From: Labilibaculum sp. DW002
GTDB lineage: Bacteria > Bacteroidota > Bacteroidia > Bacteroidales > Marinifilaceae
NCBI RefSeq assembly: GCF_029029525.1
Contig: NZ_JAKJSC010000008.1
Coordinates: 89,072 to 153,071, forward strand
Direction of reading: 5' to 3'
DNA: 64,000 bases
In this document: positions 56,164-64,000 of the stretch, piece after piece
Position numbering within the stretch: the first letter of the stretch is position 1
How the letters are laid out: each line of letters opens with the position of its first letter
Made by a program: the position numbers and the translations under genes
The notes under the pieces: generated by a model
Database searches by the model: none
Told to the model about the DNA's origin: nothing
Seen by the model: the letters and a program-made list of their open reading frames with translations, nothing else

Positions 56164-56202
56164 ACAAAAAAAATGTCAGCATGTTATGACATACTGACAT
56201 TT
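56164..56202 (-). terminator. Terminator after secG
   Basis: AAATGTCAG-ATGT / ACAT-CTGACATTT arms with one internal mismatch; an A-run on plus gives a T-run on the minus strand, 29 bases past the secG stop. Confidence 0.88.
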
Positions 56203-56230
56203 AATTATATCAATGATATAAAATATTTTC

Positions 56231-56572
56231 TTATTTCGCTGTATCCTTTTCTGTAGAAGGAGCTTCAGTTGGGAAAGCTGGAGTTTCAGGAGCAGTTTCA
56301 GTTTCCTGTAATTGCTGCTCAATTTGTGACTTTTGACCATCTAATTCTCCACGATCAATAGTTGTTACTGTTAAGATACAAAGTACTAATAAACTTCCGG
56401 CTAAAACCCAAGTTGCTTTCTCAAGAAAATCTGTAGTTTTCTTAACACCCATAATCTGGTTAGATGATGAGAAGTTAGAAGCTAATCCGCCTCCTTTTGA
56501 GTTTTGTACCAAAACGATTAAAACCATTAGTACACAAACAATAAGGATCAATACTGAAATAAAGGTAAACAT
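56231..56572 (-). CDS. secG: Preprotein translocase subunit SecG
   Basis: A 113-residue Sec channel subunit: two TM helices (ISVLILIVCVLMVLIVLVQ and ATWVLAGSLLVLCILTV) and the SecG turn NSKGGGLASNFSSSNQIMGVKKTTDFLEK, followed by a Glu/Pro/Thr tail. It is the last gene of the sigma54 regulator-lptE-TPR-secG operon. Confidence 0.94.
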   Translation of the reverse strand: MFTFISVLILIVCVLMVLIVLVQNSKGGGLASNFSSSNQIMGVKKTTDFLEKATWVLAGSLLVLCILTVTTIDRGELDGQKSQIEQQLQETETAPETPAFPTEAPSTEKDTAK

Positions 56573-56578
56573 ACTTAT

Positions 56579-57592
56579 CTATTTTTTTAATTTTTCTATT
56601 CTTTCCAATTGACTCGCAAAGTAAATATTTTTTTCGGGATTTTTCAACATTAATTTCTCATAAACAGATATCGCTTTATCAAAAAGCTTTTGTTTAATAT
56701 AAATCTCTGCTAAAGTTTCGCTCATAAAACTATCTTTTTCCTCTAAACTGTCCAATGAAATATCTTCTTGTTTATCAACTACTTTAATATTTCTTTCAAT
56801 TCGAGGATCATTCTGAATAAAATTATCAATAAGATCAATTCCTCTCTTTACTTTTTCATGTCGAGAATTTTGATCATTTTGCTGCTCTTCATCCGAAGTT
56901 TCATTAACATCAACCACATCCATCCAATCGGTAAAGGAATGATTTTCTTTTGGCTCTTTCGACTCTATTTCATCCTCATTGGATTTCTGATCCAGAGTAT
57001 AAAAATTACCTCCATAACCAATATGGTATACTTCTGTTTCTGCAACAAGAATTTCAGAATCACTCTGCTCTTTCTTTTCTGTTGGTTCGGTAAGTTCTAA
57101 AATTTCTCCTTTTGCAGCTTCTACATTTTCATCAAGAGTATTTTCCGTATCTGAAACTACAGCTGTTTCATCATCCGAAAAATCGAATAATTCTTCTGAT
57201 TTATCATCGTCTGAAAGAATTTGTTTTACTTCTATTGCTGCTTCAGGTTCACCATCTTTTGCTTCAGCAACAACATTTTGATCTTGTATCTCTATTTCTG
57301 CCTTCTTATCCTCCTCTAGAGGAAGATTTTCAGTTTCGGAAGTTTTTGATTGAATTTTGATTTGATCCTGAAGCAACAGAAATAATTGTCTGCGGTCTGG
57401 AATAAATAAGGCTGAATTTCTCAATTCCTCCTTAAAACGAATGCTCTGGTTATCATGTAAGTTTTTTAACAAGAGAAGATGAGCCGTCTGAAAATAGGGA
57501 TATTGGTCAATCAGATTTTTTAATTCCCGATGACTATTTCGATCCATATTCCCCGAATTCTTTATCCAATCTTGTAATAAACTTTGATCCAT
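56579..57592 (-). CDS. Acidic TPR-containing protein, unknown
   Basis: A 337-residue protein starting MDQSLLQDWIKNSGNM, with a folded N-terminus (about 1-80), a long acidic low-complexity middle (about 90-240, rich in E/D/S/T), and a C-terminal TPR-like repeat (LAEIYIKQKLFDKAISVYEKLMLKNPEK). It lies 4 bases from lptE and 6 bases from secG, so it is part of the envelope-export operon; its role there is unassigned. Confidence 0.8.
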   Translation of the reverse strand: MDQSLLQDWIKNSGNMDRNSHRELKNLIDQYPYFQTAHLLLLKNLHDNQSIRFKEELRNSALFIPDRRQLFLLLQDQIKIQSKTSETENLPLEEDKKAEIEIQDQNVVAEAKDGEPEAAIEVKQILSDDDKSEELFDFSDDETAVVSDTENTLDENVEAAKGEILELTEPTEKKEQSDSEILVAETEVYHIGYGGNFYTLDQKSNEDEIESKEPKENHSFTDWMDVVDVNETSDEEQQNDQNSRHEKVKRGIDLIDNFIQNDPRIERNIKVVDKQEDISLDSLEEKDSFMSETLAEIYIKQKLFDKAISVYEKLMLKNPEKNIYFASQLERIEKLKK

Positions 57593-57596
57593 ATTC

Positions 57597-58118
57597 TTAC
57601 CAGTTTACAACCGCTGCATTATAAATATCATCAATAATTTGTTCTAATATCTCTTCAACCAAAGAATCTTCCACATCACTTAATTGCTGAGTACTGTCAA
57701 AATCTGCGAAAGCTGAAAAACTCTTATCGAAATCATTGTCAGGCTCTTTCTCATTTGTGAAACGAACTTTAATCGTAATCGTTAAACGGTTGGTAGCAGA
57801 AATATCATTTGCTGTAACATCTAAAGCTCTTGTTTGATAACCTGTAATTTCACCATCAAAATTCAAGTGTCCATCTGCATCAACAATCTCATTTAATGTA
57901 GTTTGCCCTCTAAATTTCTCTTTTAAATCCTCGGTAAACTTATTGCTCAAATTCGGATTCACCAAGGGTGCCCTATTTGGAAAAAATTGCACTGAAAATG
58001 ACTCTACCTCAGGAGATAAAGAACCTCCACTAAAATTGTAACCAACTTTAGTAAGTCCACAAGCACTCACGAAAATGCTAATAATTAAGCTTAAAAAAAC
58101 GGTTTTTATCTTGTTCAT
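57597..58118 (-). CDS. lptE: LPS-assembly lipoprotein LptE
   Basis: A 173-residue outer-membrane lipoprotein: signal peptide MNKIKTVFLSLIISIFVSAC with lipobox, then a fold starting GLTKVGYNFSGGSLSPEVESFSV and typical of Bacteroidetes LptE. It partners LptD in LPS insertion. Packed between the sigma54 regulator (37-base gap) and the TPR-like gene. Confidence 0.88.
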   Translation of the reverse strand: MNKIKTVFLSLIISIFVSACGLTKVGYNFSGGSLSPEVESFSVQFFPNRAPLVNPNLSNKFTEDLKEKFRGQTTLNEIVDADGHLNFDGEITGYQTRALDVTANDISATNRLTITIKVRFTNEKEPDNDFDKSFSAFADFDSTQQLSDVEDSLVEEILEQIIDDIYNAAVVNW

Positions 58119-58155
58119 ATAATGAAAAATAAAAATAACAATAATTTGTAAATAT

Positions 58156-59397
58156 TTAGTTGATATCGTACTCTTTGATTTTACGATACAAAGTACGTTC
58201 TGAGATTCCTAAATCCAAAGCAGCATATTTTCTTTTTCCATTATGCTTATCCAAGGCTTTTTTAATCAATTCAACCTCTTTATCTTCCAATGATAAAGAT
58301 TCCTCAACAAAAACCTCTGTATCCTGAATTACTGAATCATTTGGTGTAGGAATATTAGTTGCAGGCTGACTTTGTCCTTGATGCTGCAATATGTCAAACT
58401 CCTGATCTTCATACAGTTTACGAATCAGTACTGCATTATCTTTTTGCAAGCTAGATGAATCACCATCCTTTTGCATCAAATCGAAAACCAATTTTTTAAG
58501 ATCCGTCATGTCTTTCTTCATGTCGAAAAGCACTTGATATAAAATTTCTCTTTCCGATGAAAATGTTTTATCCTTACTAGAGCTATCGGTATAAAGAGCT
58601 GGTAACATTTGTTCATCATTCCGAGGCAAATACGGCTGTAAATTTTCAGCTCCAATTTGTCTTTCTTTCTCTATAATAGAGATTTGCTCTGTAATATTTT
58701 TCAACTGACGAATGTTTCCTGGCCAACGATAAGCACTTAAAATTTGCTGTGCACCCTCGTTCAATCTTAAAGCAGGCATACGATATTTCTCTGCAAAATC
58801 CTGAGCAAATTTTCGGAATAACAAATAGATATCTTCACGACGCTTACGTAGTGCAGGCATGACGATAGGTACCGTATTTAATCTGTAAAATAAGTCCTCT
58901 CTAAACTTCCCTTCTTTTACAGCTTGAGGAATATTGATATTTGTAGCTGCAACAACTCTAACATTTGTTTTGAGAACTTTAGATGATCCTACTTTCATAA
59001 ATTCACCTGTTTCCAAAACACGTAGCAATCTTACTTGAGTCGACAGAGGTAACTCCCCTATCTCATCAAGAAAAATAGTTCCATTATTAGCCACTTCGAA
59101 ATACCCTTTACGATCGGACAAAGCTCCTGTAAACGCGCCTTTTTCATGACCAAAAAGCTCAGAATCAATCGTTCCTTCCGGAATGGCTCCACAATTCACC
59201 GGTATGTATGGGGCATGCTTACGGGCACTAAATTGATGTATAATTTGTGGAAAAACCTCTTTCCCCGTACCACTTTCTCCGGTAATCAGCACAGATAAAT
59301 CTGTTGGTGACACCTGCACAGCAATATCTATTGCTCGGGTTAGGGCATAAGTATTCCCAATTATTCCAAATCGTAATTTTATTTGTTGTACATCCAT
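58156..59397 (-). CDS. Sigma54-dependent transcriptional activator (no receiver domain)
   Basis: A 413-residue AAA+ activator starting MDVQQIKLRFGIIG; a frame back to 59436 lacks support. Walker A GESGTGKEVF, the sigma54-contact GAFTGA loop and the arginine region RLNTVPIVMPALRKRREDI are intact, with a C-terminal Fis-type HTH (RKYAALDLGISERTLYRKIKEYDI). It lacks a receiver domain, so its activity is presumably set by another mechanism. It heads the lptE-TPR-secG operon. Confidence 0.92.
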   Translation of the reverse strand: MDVQQIKLRFGIIGNTYALTRAIDIAVQVSPTDLSVLITGESGTGKEVFPQIIHQFSARKHAPYIPVNCGAIPEGTIDSELFGHEKGAFTGALSDRKGYFEVANNGTIFLDEIGELPLSTQVRLLRVLETGEFMKVGSSKVLKTNVRVVAATNINIPQAVKEGKFREDLFYRLNTVPIVMPALRKRREDIYLLFRKFAQDFAEKYRMPALRLNEGAQQILSAYRWPGNIRQLKNITEQISIIEKERQIGAENLQPYLPRNDEQMLPALYTDSSSKDKTFSSEREILYQVLFDMKKDMTDLKKLVFDLMQKDGDSSSLQKDNAVLIRKLYEDQEFDILQHQGQSQPATNIPTPNDSVIQDTEVFVEESLSLEDKEVELIKKALDKHNGKRKYAALDLGISERTLYRKIKEYDIN

Positions 59398-59594
59398 CAA
59401 AAACCTGATTTTGATTATTACGAGAGTAAAAAACATGAAATTTTTTCATGCTACCTGACAAAATTACTACTTTTTCAATTTAGTAAGCAATTCTACTTCA
59501 TTATTATCATTAAAGATTGTTAATTTCCCGTATCTTTTTTCAGTCCCTCACGTAATAAAATAGGTAATTTCATTTCTTATAAACTTTCTCGCTC

Positions 59595-60767
59595 ATGGCA
59601 ATTAACCTGAAGAATCTTAAAGAATCCAATGAATTTTTAAACATTCTATTTGATAATATTACTTCTGCTTTATTTATTTTAGATACAAATGCTCGAGTAG
59701 AAAGTATAAATGAATCTTTCTCAATTTTATTCCAAAAACGAGAAGAAAAAATTCTTGGAGATTTATGCGGTAATGCTTTGGGCTGCAAATTCGCAATTGA
59801 AGAAAAGGCCTTATGCGGGGAAACGTCTCATTGTAAAAATTGTAAACTACGAAACGATATATTAGCGAATATGTCGCAAAAAGTACCTACCAATAATCGT
59901 AAGCTAACTAGAGATTTTTATGCTGACGATACAACAAAAGACACCAAACATTTTCTTTACTCAACAAGACACATTCAATATAACGAGAAGGAATATATAC
60001 TTGTAATTGTTGATGATCATACAGAATTGGAAAAACAAAAAGCAAAACTGGAAGAACAAAATGATTCTCTTAAAAGTTTAAACGAGCAAAAATCTAAATT
60101 TTTAGGAATTGCAGCTCACGATTTAAGAAATCCAATTGGTGCTATCAATTCTTTTTCTGAGTTATTAATTGATTCCTTTGATGAGTTTTCAAAAGAAGAT
60201 AAAACTGAATTTTTAAATCTAATTAAAGACAGTAGCCAATTCTCACTGCAATTACTCAATGAATTACTTGATATTTCTAAAATTGAATTGGGAAAACTTG
60301 AACTTAATAAAGAAAAGATTAACATTGAGAATATCGTAATCAATACAATTAAAATCAATAAAATTTTTGCAAAAAAGAAGAAGATCCAAATTGACTTTAA
60401 CTCCAAAATAAAGAATCCTTCTATAAAAATTGATAAAAGTAAAATAGAACAAGTATTGCATAACTTACTCAGTAATGCAATAAAATACTCAAATCCTGAA
60501 ACAAGGGTATCCGTGAGTATAATCGAAACAAATGCTTTTTTACAAATTTCAGTAACCGATCAGGGAGTTGGTATTCCAGAAGAAGAAGTTAAAAATTTGT
60601 TTACTGAATTTGGAACCACAAGTGCGAAAACTACAGCCAACGAAAGTAGTACAGGATTGGGCTTAGCTATTGCGAAAAATATAGTTGTAGGTCATGGTGG
60701 GGAAATAATGGCAAATAGTAAATTAGGTGAAGGTTCTGAATTTTTGTTTACTTTGCCACTTAATTAA
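59595..60767 (+). CDS. Cytoplasmic PAS histidine kinase with a Cys-rich segment
   Basis: A 390-residue kinase without membrane segments. N-terminal PAS domain (about 10-110) carries an odd cluster of cysteines: CGNALGCKFAIEEKALCG and ETSHCKNCKLR (about 59-86), which could bind a metal or an iron-sulfur cluster (inference). HisKA (IAAHDLRNPIGAINSF) and HATPase (DQGVGIP, GLGLAIAKN) follow. No response regulator is adjacent; kdsB follows 21 bases downstream. Confidence 0.88.
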   Translation: MAINLKNLKESNEFLNILFDNITSALFILDTNARVESINESFSILFQKREEKILGDLCGNALGCKFAIEEKALCGETSHCKNCKLRNDILANMSQKVPTNNRKLTRDFYADDTTKDTKHFLYSTRHIQYNEKEYILVIVDDHTELEKQKAKLEEQNDSLKSLNEQKSKFLGIAAHDLRNPIGAINSFSELLIDSFDEFSKEDKTEFLNLIKDSSQFSLQLLNELLDISKIELGKLELNKEKINIENIVINTIKINKIFAKKKKIQIDFNSKIKNPSIKIDKSKIEQVLHNLLSNAIKYSNPETRVSVSIIETNAFLQISVTDQGVGIPEEEVKNLFTEFGTTSAKTTANESSTGLGLAIAKNIVVGHGGEIMANSKLGEGSEFLFTLPLN

Positions 60768-60788
60768 TTACTGCAAAATAAATCACGA

Positions 60789-61538
60789 ATGAAATTCTTA
60801 GGAATTATTCCCGCAAGGTATGCCTCTACACGTTTCCCAGGCAAACCTCTTGCCGATATTAGTGGCAAACCAATGATCCAGAAAGTTTACGAACAAGCTT
60901 CCAAAGCACTCGAGCAAGTTTGGGTGGCTACCGATGACTTTCGAATTGAGGAGTGTGTTAAAAGCTTCGGAGGAAAAGTAATCATGACTTCGCCTGATCA
61001 CCAAAGTGGAACGGATCGAATCGCAGAAGCTGCATTAAAAATCACAGAAAAGCTAAATTCACAATTTGATGTGGTAATTAACATTCAAGGAGATGAGCCA
61101 TTTATTCAACCAGAACAAATCAGCTCCTTAAAAAACTGTTTTTCTTGCCCTTCGACAGAAATCGCAACCCTTATTAAAAAAATATCCAATTCTGATGAAA
61201 TTTCGGATGCGAACAAGGTGAAGGTTGTTGTCAATAAAGATCAGAGAGCTTTATACTTCAGCCGATCACCAATTCCATTTGTACGTGGCGAAGAGAAGGA
61301 AAATTGGATAAACAAACAAAGCTTTTTCAAGCATATTGGGATGTACGCCTATCGTTACAAAGCCCTTATGGAAGTAACAAAACTAGAACAAAGCCCTTTA
61401 GAATTATCTGAATCTTTAGAACAATTGAGATGGTTAGAAAATGGCTACATCATTCAAACCGACACGACAAAACACGAATCAATTGGTATTGATACACCAG
61501 AAGATTTGGAGCGTGTAAAACAAATGGGGCTATTGTAG
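60789..61538 (+). CDS. kdsB: CMP-KDO synthetase (3-deoxy-manno-octulosonate cytidylyltransferase)
   Basis: Activates KDO for lipid A/LPS core synthesis; 249 residues. Nucleotide motif IIPARYASTRFPGKPLADI, then VVINIQGDEPFIQPEQ and the family end VKQMGLL. Together with lptE it shows an LPS-bearing outer membrane. Its stop codon lies in the stem of the terminator 61526-61549. Confidence 0.96.
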   Translation: MKFLGIIPARYASTRFPGKPLADISGKPMIQKVYEQASKALEQVWVATDDFRIEECVKSFGGKVIMTSPDHQSGTDRIAEAALKITEKLNSQFDVVINIQGDEPFIQPEQISSLKNCFSCPSTEIATLIKKISNSDEISDANKVKVVVNKDQRALYFSRSPIPFVRGEEKENWINKQSFFKHIGMYAYRYKALMEVTKLEQSPLELSESLEQLRWLENGYIIQTDTTKHESIGIDTPEDLERVKQMGLL

Positions 61539-61549
61539 TCCCTTTTTTT
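61526..61549 (+). terminator. Terminator overlapping the kdsB stop codon
   Basis: GGGGCTA / TAGTCCC stem (one G-T), TTG loop, seven T. The TAG stop begins the 3' arm. Confidence 0.88.
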
Positions 61550-61613
61550 ATCCTTTAACTTTTCTTTAAGGATTATTAGGGCAGCTTTAACCCGATAAAT
61601 TGCTTGTGCTTTG

Positions 61614-61621
61614 TAAATTTG
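61614..61621 (+). promoter_or_regulatory. -7 box of the second kinase-regulator operon
   Basis: TAAATTTG matches TAnnTTTG, 35 bases upstream of the kinase ATG. Confidence 0.5.
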
Positions 61622-61656
61622 AATTGTATCTTCAAATAGCAATTCATTAATTTACA

Positions 61657-63240
61657 ATGAGCAAAAAACTAATAAGCACATTAATTATTTTAATGTCCAT
61701 TTCTCTTTTAGGGATAATTGGTGTTCAAATCCTATGGATAAAAAATGCAATCCATATTCAAGAAAAAACTTTTGATTCCAATATCAATAAGGCATTACAT
61801 CAGGTTGTACAAAACCTTGAGAAAAAAGAAAACGTTTTTCTTATAGGAAAAGGTCTTCATTCTGTTAGTAACACACATCCATCCAATATTGAAATTCATG
61901 CAATTCGAGATTTCATTGATGAGAAAGAGCATGGTAGCAAACATCATATCAAAATTAAAACCACACAAAAACTAGAAAATAAGAATGCAGGTGATACTCA
62001 AATAATCGTTTCTGCAAATAGCAGCTCAAATAAATCGATTAACTTCTGGCACTCCAATAATCAATCTGACTCTCTAATGGATATTGATATTCATGTAACA
62101 AGCATGGATACAATAATTAGAATAGAAAATAAAGAAAGGCAAATCGAAAATATTGTCGAAAAAGTAGTCTATGAGTTTAAATCAAAAGATATTACAATTA
62201 TAGATCGTGTTAGCCAGGAAGATTTACCTACTGAAATTGAAACAAGTTTAATAAATTTTGATATTTCTTCTCCATTTAATTATGCAATAATAGACGGAGA
62301 CTCAAAACAAATCCTTGTTTCATCGGACTCTACACTTAATAAAACCTTACTTAATTCTCCTCACAGCATAACTCTTTTCCCAAATGATATTTTCCTATCT
62401 AATAGTCAGTTATCCTTAAATTTCCCTGATCGTTTTACACTCATTTATGAATCTATATTCTCCTTACTAATTCTATCTGCAATATTCACCTTATTCATAA
62501 TTTTCACTTTTATAAATGCTATTTCCTTCATTCTAAAACAAAAACGAATCAGTGATATAAAATCCGATTTCATTAATAACATTACGCACGAATTTAAAAC
62601 ACCTATCGCCACTATAGCTCTAGCATCAGATTCAATAAATAATGCTAAAGTTATCGGTCAACCAGATAAAATTCGATATTTTACATCTATCATTAAGGAC
62701 GAAAATTTCCGAATGAATAAACAAGTCGAAAATATTCTTCAATTATCCCTATTCGGAAAACACGAACTAAATATCAATCCTCAGACCAACCATCTTAATG
62801 AAATCCTTCAAAAAGCAGCCGAGCATATTCAACTCCAAATCGACGAAAAAGGAGGATCACTCATTATCAAATTAGAGGCTGTTAATGATATATGCGATGT
62901 TGATGAAGTTCATTTTTTAAATGCAATATTTAATTTGCTTGACAATTCAATAAAATACTCTCTTGCAGAACCACAAATTGAAATAGGAACAAGAGGAATT
63001 GATAATAAAATACAAATTTGGATTAAGGATTCAGGAATTGGTATGAGTACTGACACCAGAAAAAAAGCGTTCAAAAAATTCTTTCGGGCCGAAACAGGTA
63101 ATATCCACAATGTAAAAGGTTTTGGCTTAGGACTTAGTTACGTAAAACTAATTGTAGATAAACACAATGGAAATATCGAAGTTACAAGCAAACAAAACGA
63201 AGGAACCATGGTTACCATCTCACTACCATTAAAAGTATAA
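61657..63240 (+). CDS. Sensor histidine kinase (RprX-like, second system)
   Basis: A 527-residue membrane kinase: TM1 (STLIILMSISLLGIIGVQIL, about 7-26), a 235-residue periplasmic sensor, TM2 (about 266-292), HisKA with H311 in NNITHEFKTPIATIALASD, and HATPase with DSGIGMS and GFGLGLSYVKL. The layout and motifs parallel the kinase at 9317-10831, so the two are paralogues. It is followed by its response regulator after one base. Confidence 0.92.
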   Translation: MSKKLISTLIILMSISLLGIIGVQILWIKNAIHIQEKTFDSNINKALHQVVQNLEKKENVFLIGKGLHSVSNTHPSNIEIHAIRDFIDEKEHGSKHHIKIKTTQKLENKNAGDTQIIVSANSSSNKSINFWHSNNQSDSLMDIDIHVTSMDTIIRIENKERQIENIVEKVVYEFKSKDITIIDRVSQEDLPTEIETSLINFDISSPFNYAIIDGDSKQILVSSDSTLNKTLLNSPHSITLFPNDIFLSNSQLSLNFPDRFTLIYESIFSLLILSAIFTLFIIFTFINAISFILKQKRISDIKSDFINNITHEFKTPIATIALASDSINNAKVIGQPDKIRYFTSIIKDENFRMNKQVENILQLSLFGKHELNINPQTNHLNEILQKAAEHIQLQIDEKGGSLIIKLEAVNDICDVDEVHFLNAIFNLLDNSIKYSLAEPQIEIGTRGIDNKIQIWIKDSGIGMSTDTRKKAFKKFFRAETGNIHNVKGFGLGLSYVKLIVDKHNGNIEVTSKQNEGTMVTISLPLKV

Positions 63241-63241
63241 T

Positions 63242-63958
63242 ATGAAAGAAGATCTTAAAATATTACTCGTAGAAGATGAGCCTAATTTCGGAGCCGTTCT
63301 AAAAAACTATCTTGAAATTTCTGATTTTAATGTTGACTTATGCAAAAATGGAAAAGATGGTTTATCCTCCTTTCTAACTTCAAAATACAAGCTTTGCATT
63401 TTAGATGTTATGATGCCAGAAATGGATGGTTTTACCCTCGCTAAAAAAATTAAAGCAATCGACCCTAACATTCCTATTATCTTTCTTACTGCAAAAACAT
63501 TGAAAGAAGATATTATTCAAGGTTATCAATTAGGAGCTGATGATTACATTACCAAACCTTTTGATTCTGAACTATTAATTTATAAGATTAAAGCAATTCT
63601 CTCCCGCAACAATAATGTTGCTAAGGAACCAATAGATGAAAAATATACAATTGGTAAATTCACTTTTGATCCACTATTACGAACTCTACGAGATGAGATT
63701 CAAGAACAAAAATTATCACCTAAAGAATCAGAATTACTTTGCTTATTAAGTCAAAACCTAAATCATATATTACCAAGAGAAAAAGCCTTACAAGAGATTT
63801 GGGGCGATGATAACTTCTATACTACACGAAGTATGGATGTGTACATTACTAAGCTCAGAAAGTATTTAAAGTCTGATCCCAGCATTATAATAGAGAACAT
63901 TCATGGTAGTGGTTTTCGTCTGCTACAGATCAATACTCCGTTCGACTCTCCAAAGTAA
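63242..63958 (+). CDS. OmpR/PhoB-type response regulator (RprY-like, second system)
   Basis: A 238-residue regulator: phospho-acceptor D55 in CILDVMMPEMDGF, switch lysine in GADDYITKPF, and a winged-helix output domain (TTRSMDVYITKLRKYL, ENIHGSGFRLLQI). It is a paralogue of the regulator at 8624-9310 and is cotranscribed with the kinase. The full gene is inside the window; 63959-64000 holds nothing recognisable. Confidence 0.92.
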   Translation: MKEDLKILLVEDEPNFGAVLKNYLEISDFNVDLCKNGKDGLSSFLTSKYKLCILDVMMPEMDGFTLAKKIKAIDPNIPIIFLTAKTLKEDIIQGYQLGADDYITKPFDSELLIYKIKAILSRNNNVAKEPIDEKYTIGKFTFDPLLRTLRDEIQEQKLSPKESELLCLLSQNLNHILPREKALQEIWGDDNFYTTRSMDVYITKLRKYLKSDPSIIIENIHGSGFRLLQINTPFDSPK

Positions 63959-64000
63959 ATAATTCCTTTAAAAATAGTTCGGTGCTCATTCCAACACCAA

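Overview
The window is a low-GC chromosomal segment of a Bacteroidota bacterium. Evidence is the Bacteroidetes-type promoter boxes (TAnnTTTG at the -7 position), the acpP-fabF-rnc and sigma54 regulator-lptE-TPR-secG-groES-groEL gene orders, an exbB-hyp-exbD-exbD TonB motor operon, a FecI/FecR/TonB-receptor trio, and scarce Shine-Dalgarno sequences. A lysine-fermentation operon next to LPS genes (kdsB, lptE) suggests an anaerobic or facultative Marinilabiliales/Marinifilaceae-like marine bacterium (inference; no 16S gene is present). There are no rRNA genes, CRISPR arrays, insertion sequences or phage genes.

Layout. 1-4125 (minus): lysine fermentation operon atoD-kal-kce-kdd-kamA, running off the left edge. 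4.7-8.6 kb: membrane protein, YugP-like zinc protease, acyltransferase and three small orphan proteins, each closed by a strong hairpin terminator. 8.6-10.8 kb: RprXY-like two-component system. 11.0-11.14 kb: a promoter-to-terminator unit without an ORF, a candidate small RNA. 11.2-17.4 kb: acpP-fabF-rnc, purN, an M23 envelope protein and two tandem YitT transporters. 17.5-36.2 kb: housekeeping genes (leuS, a tRNA-Arg(CCG)-like gene with a broken T-stem, the exbB/exbD operon, ansA-tatD, gdhA, dprA, apt, aroA, deoD, tadA, aspS) with hypothetical proteins between them. 36.4-38.2 kb: lepA.

The accessory zone is 38.2-49.7 kb. It starts with a tiny membrane ORF and a displaced, degenerate copy of the lepA 5' end. 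A complete minus-strand double-glycine peptide export cassette follows: a HTH regulator, a HlyD adaptor, a C39-peptidase ABC transporter, two paralogous GG-leader peptides, an 18-bp perfect hairpin and a small membrane protein that could confer immunity. Divergent from it lie a lipoprotein gene and an ECF sigma-FecR-TonB receptor operon. This cassette is the best candidate for an undescribed system in the window.

49.9-53.3 kb holds a TPR-like protein and a BlaI repressor gene with a nested-dyad operator, next to an unusual M56-M23 fusion. From 54 kb come groEL/groES, secG, a TPR-like protein, lptE and a sigma54 activator. A PAS histidine kinase with a cysteine-rich segment, kdsB and a second RprXY-like two-component system close the window.
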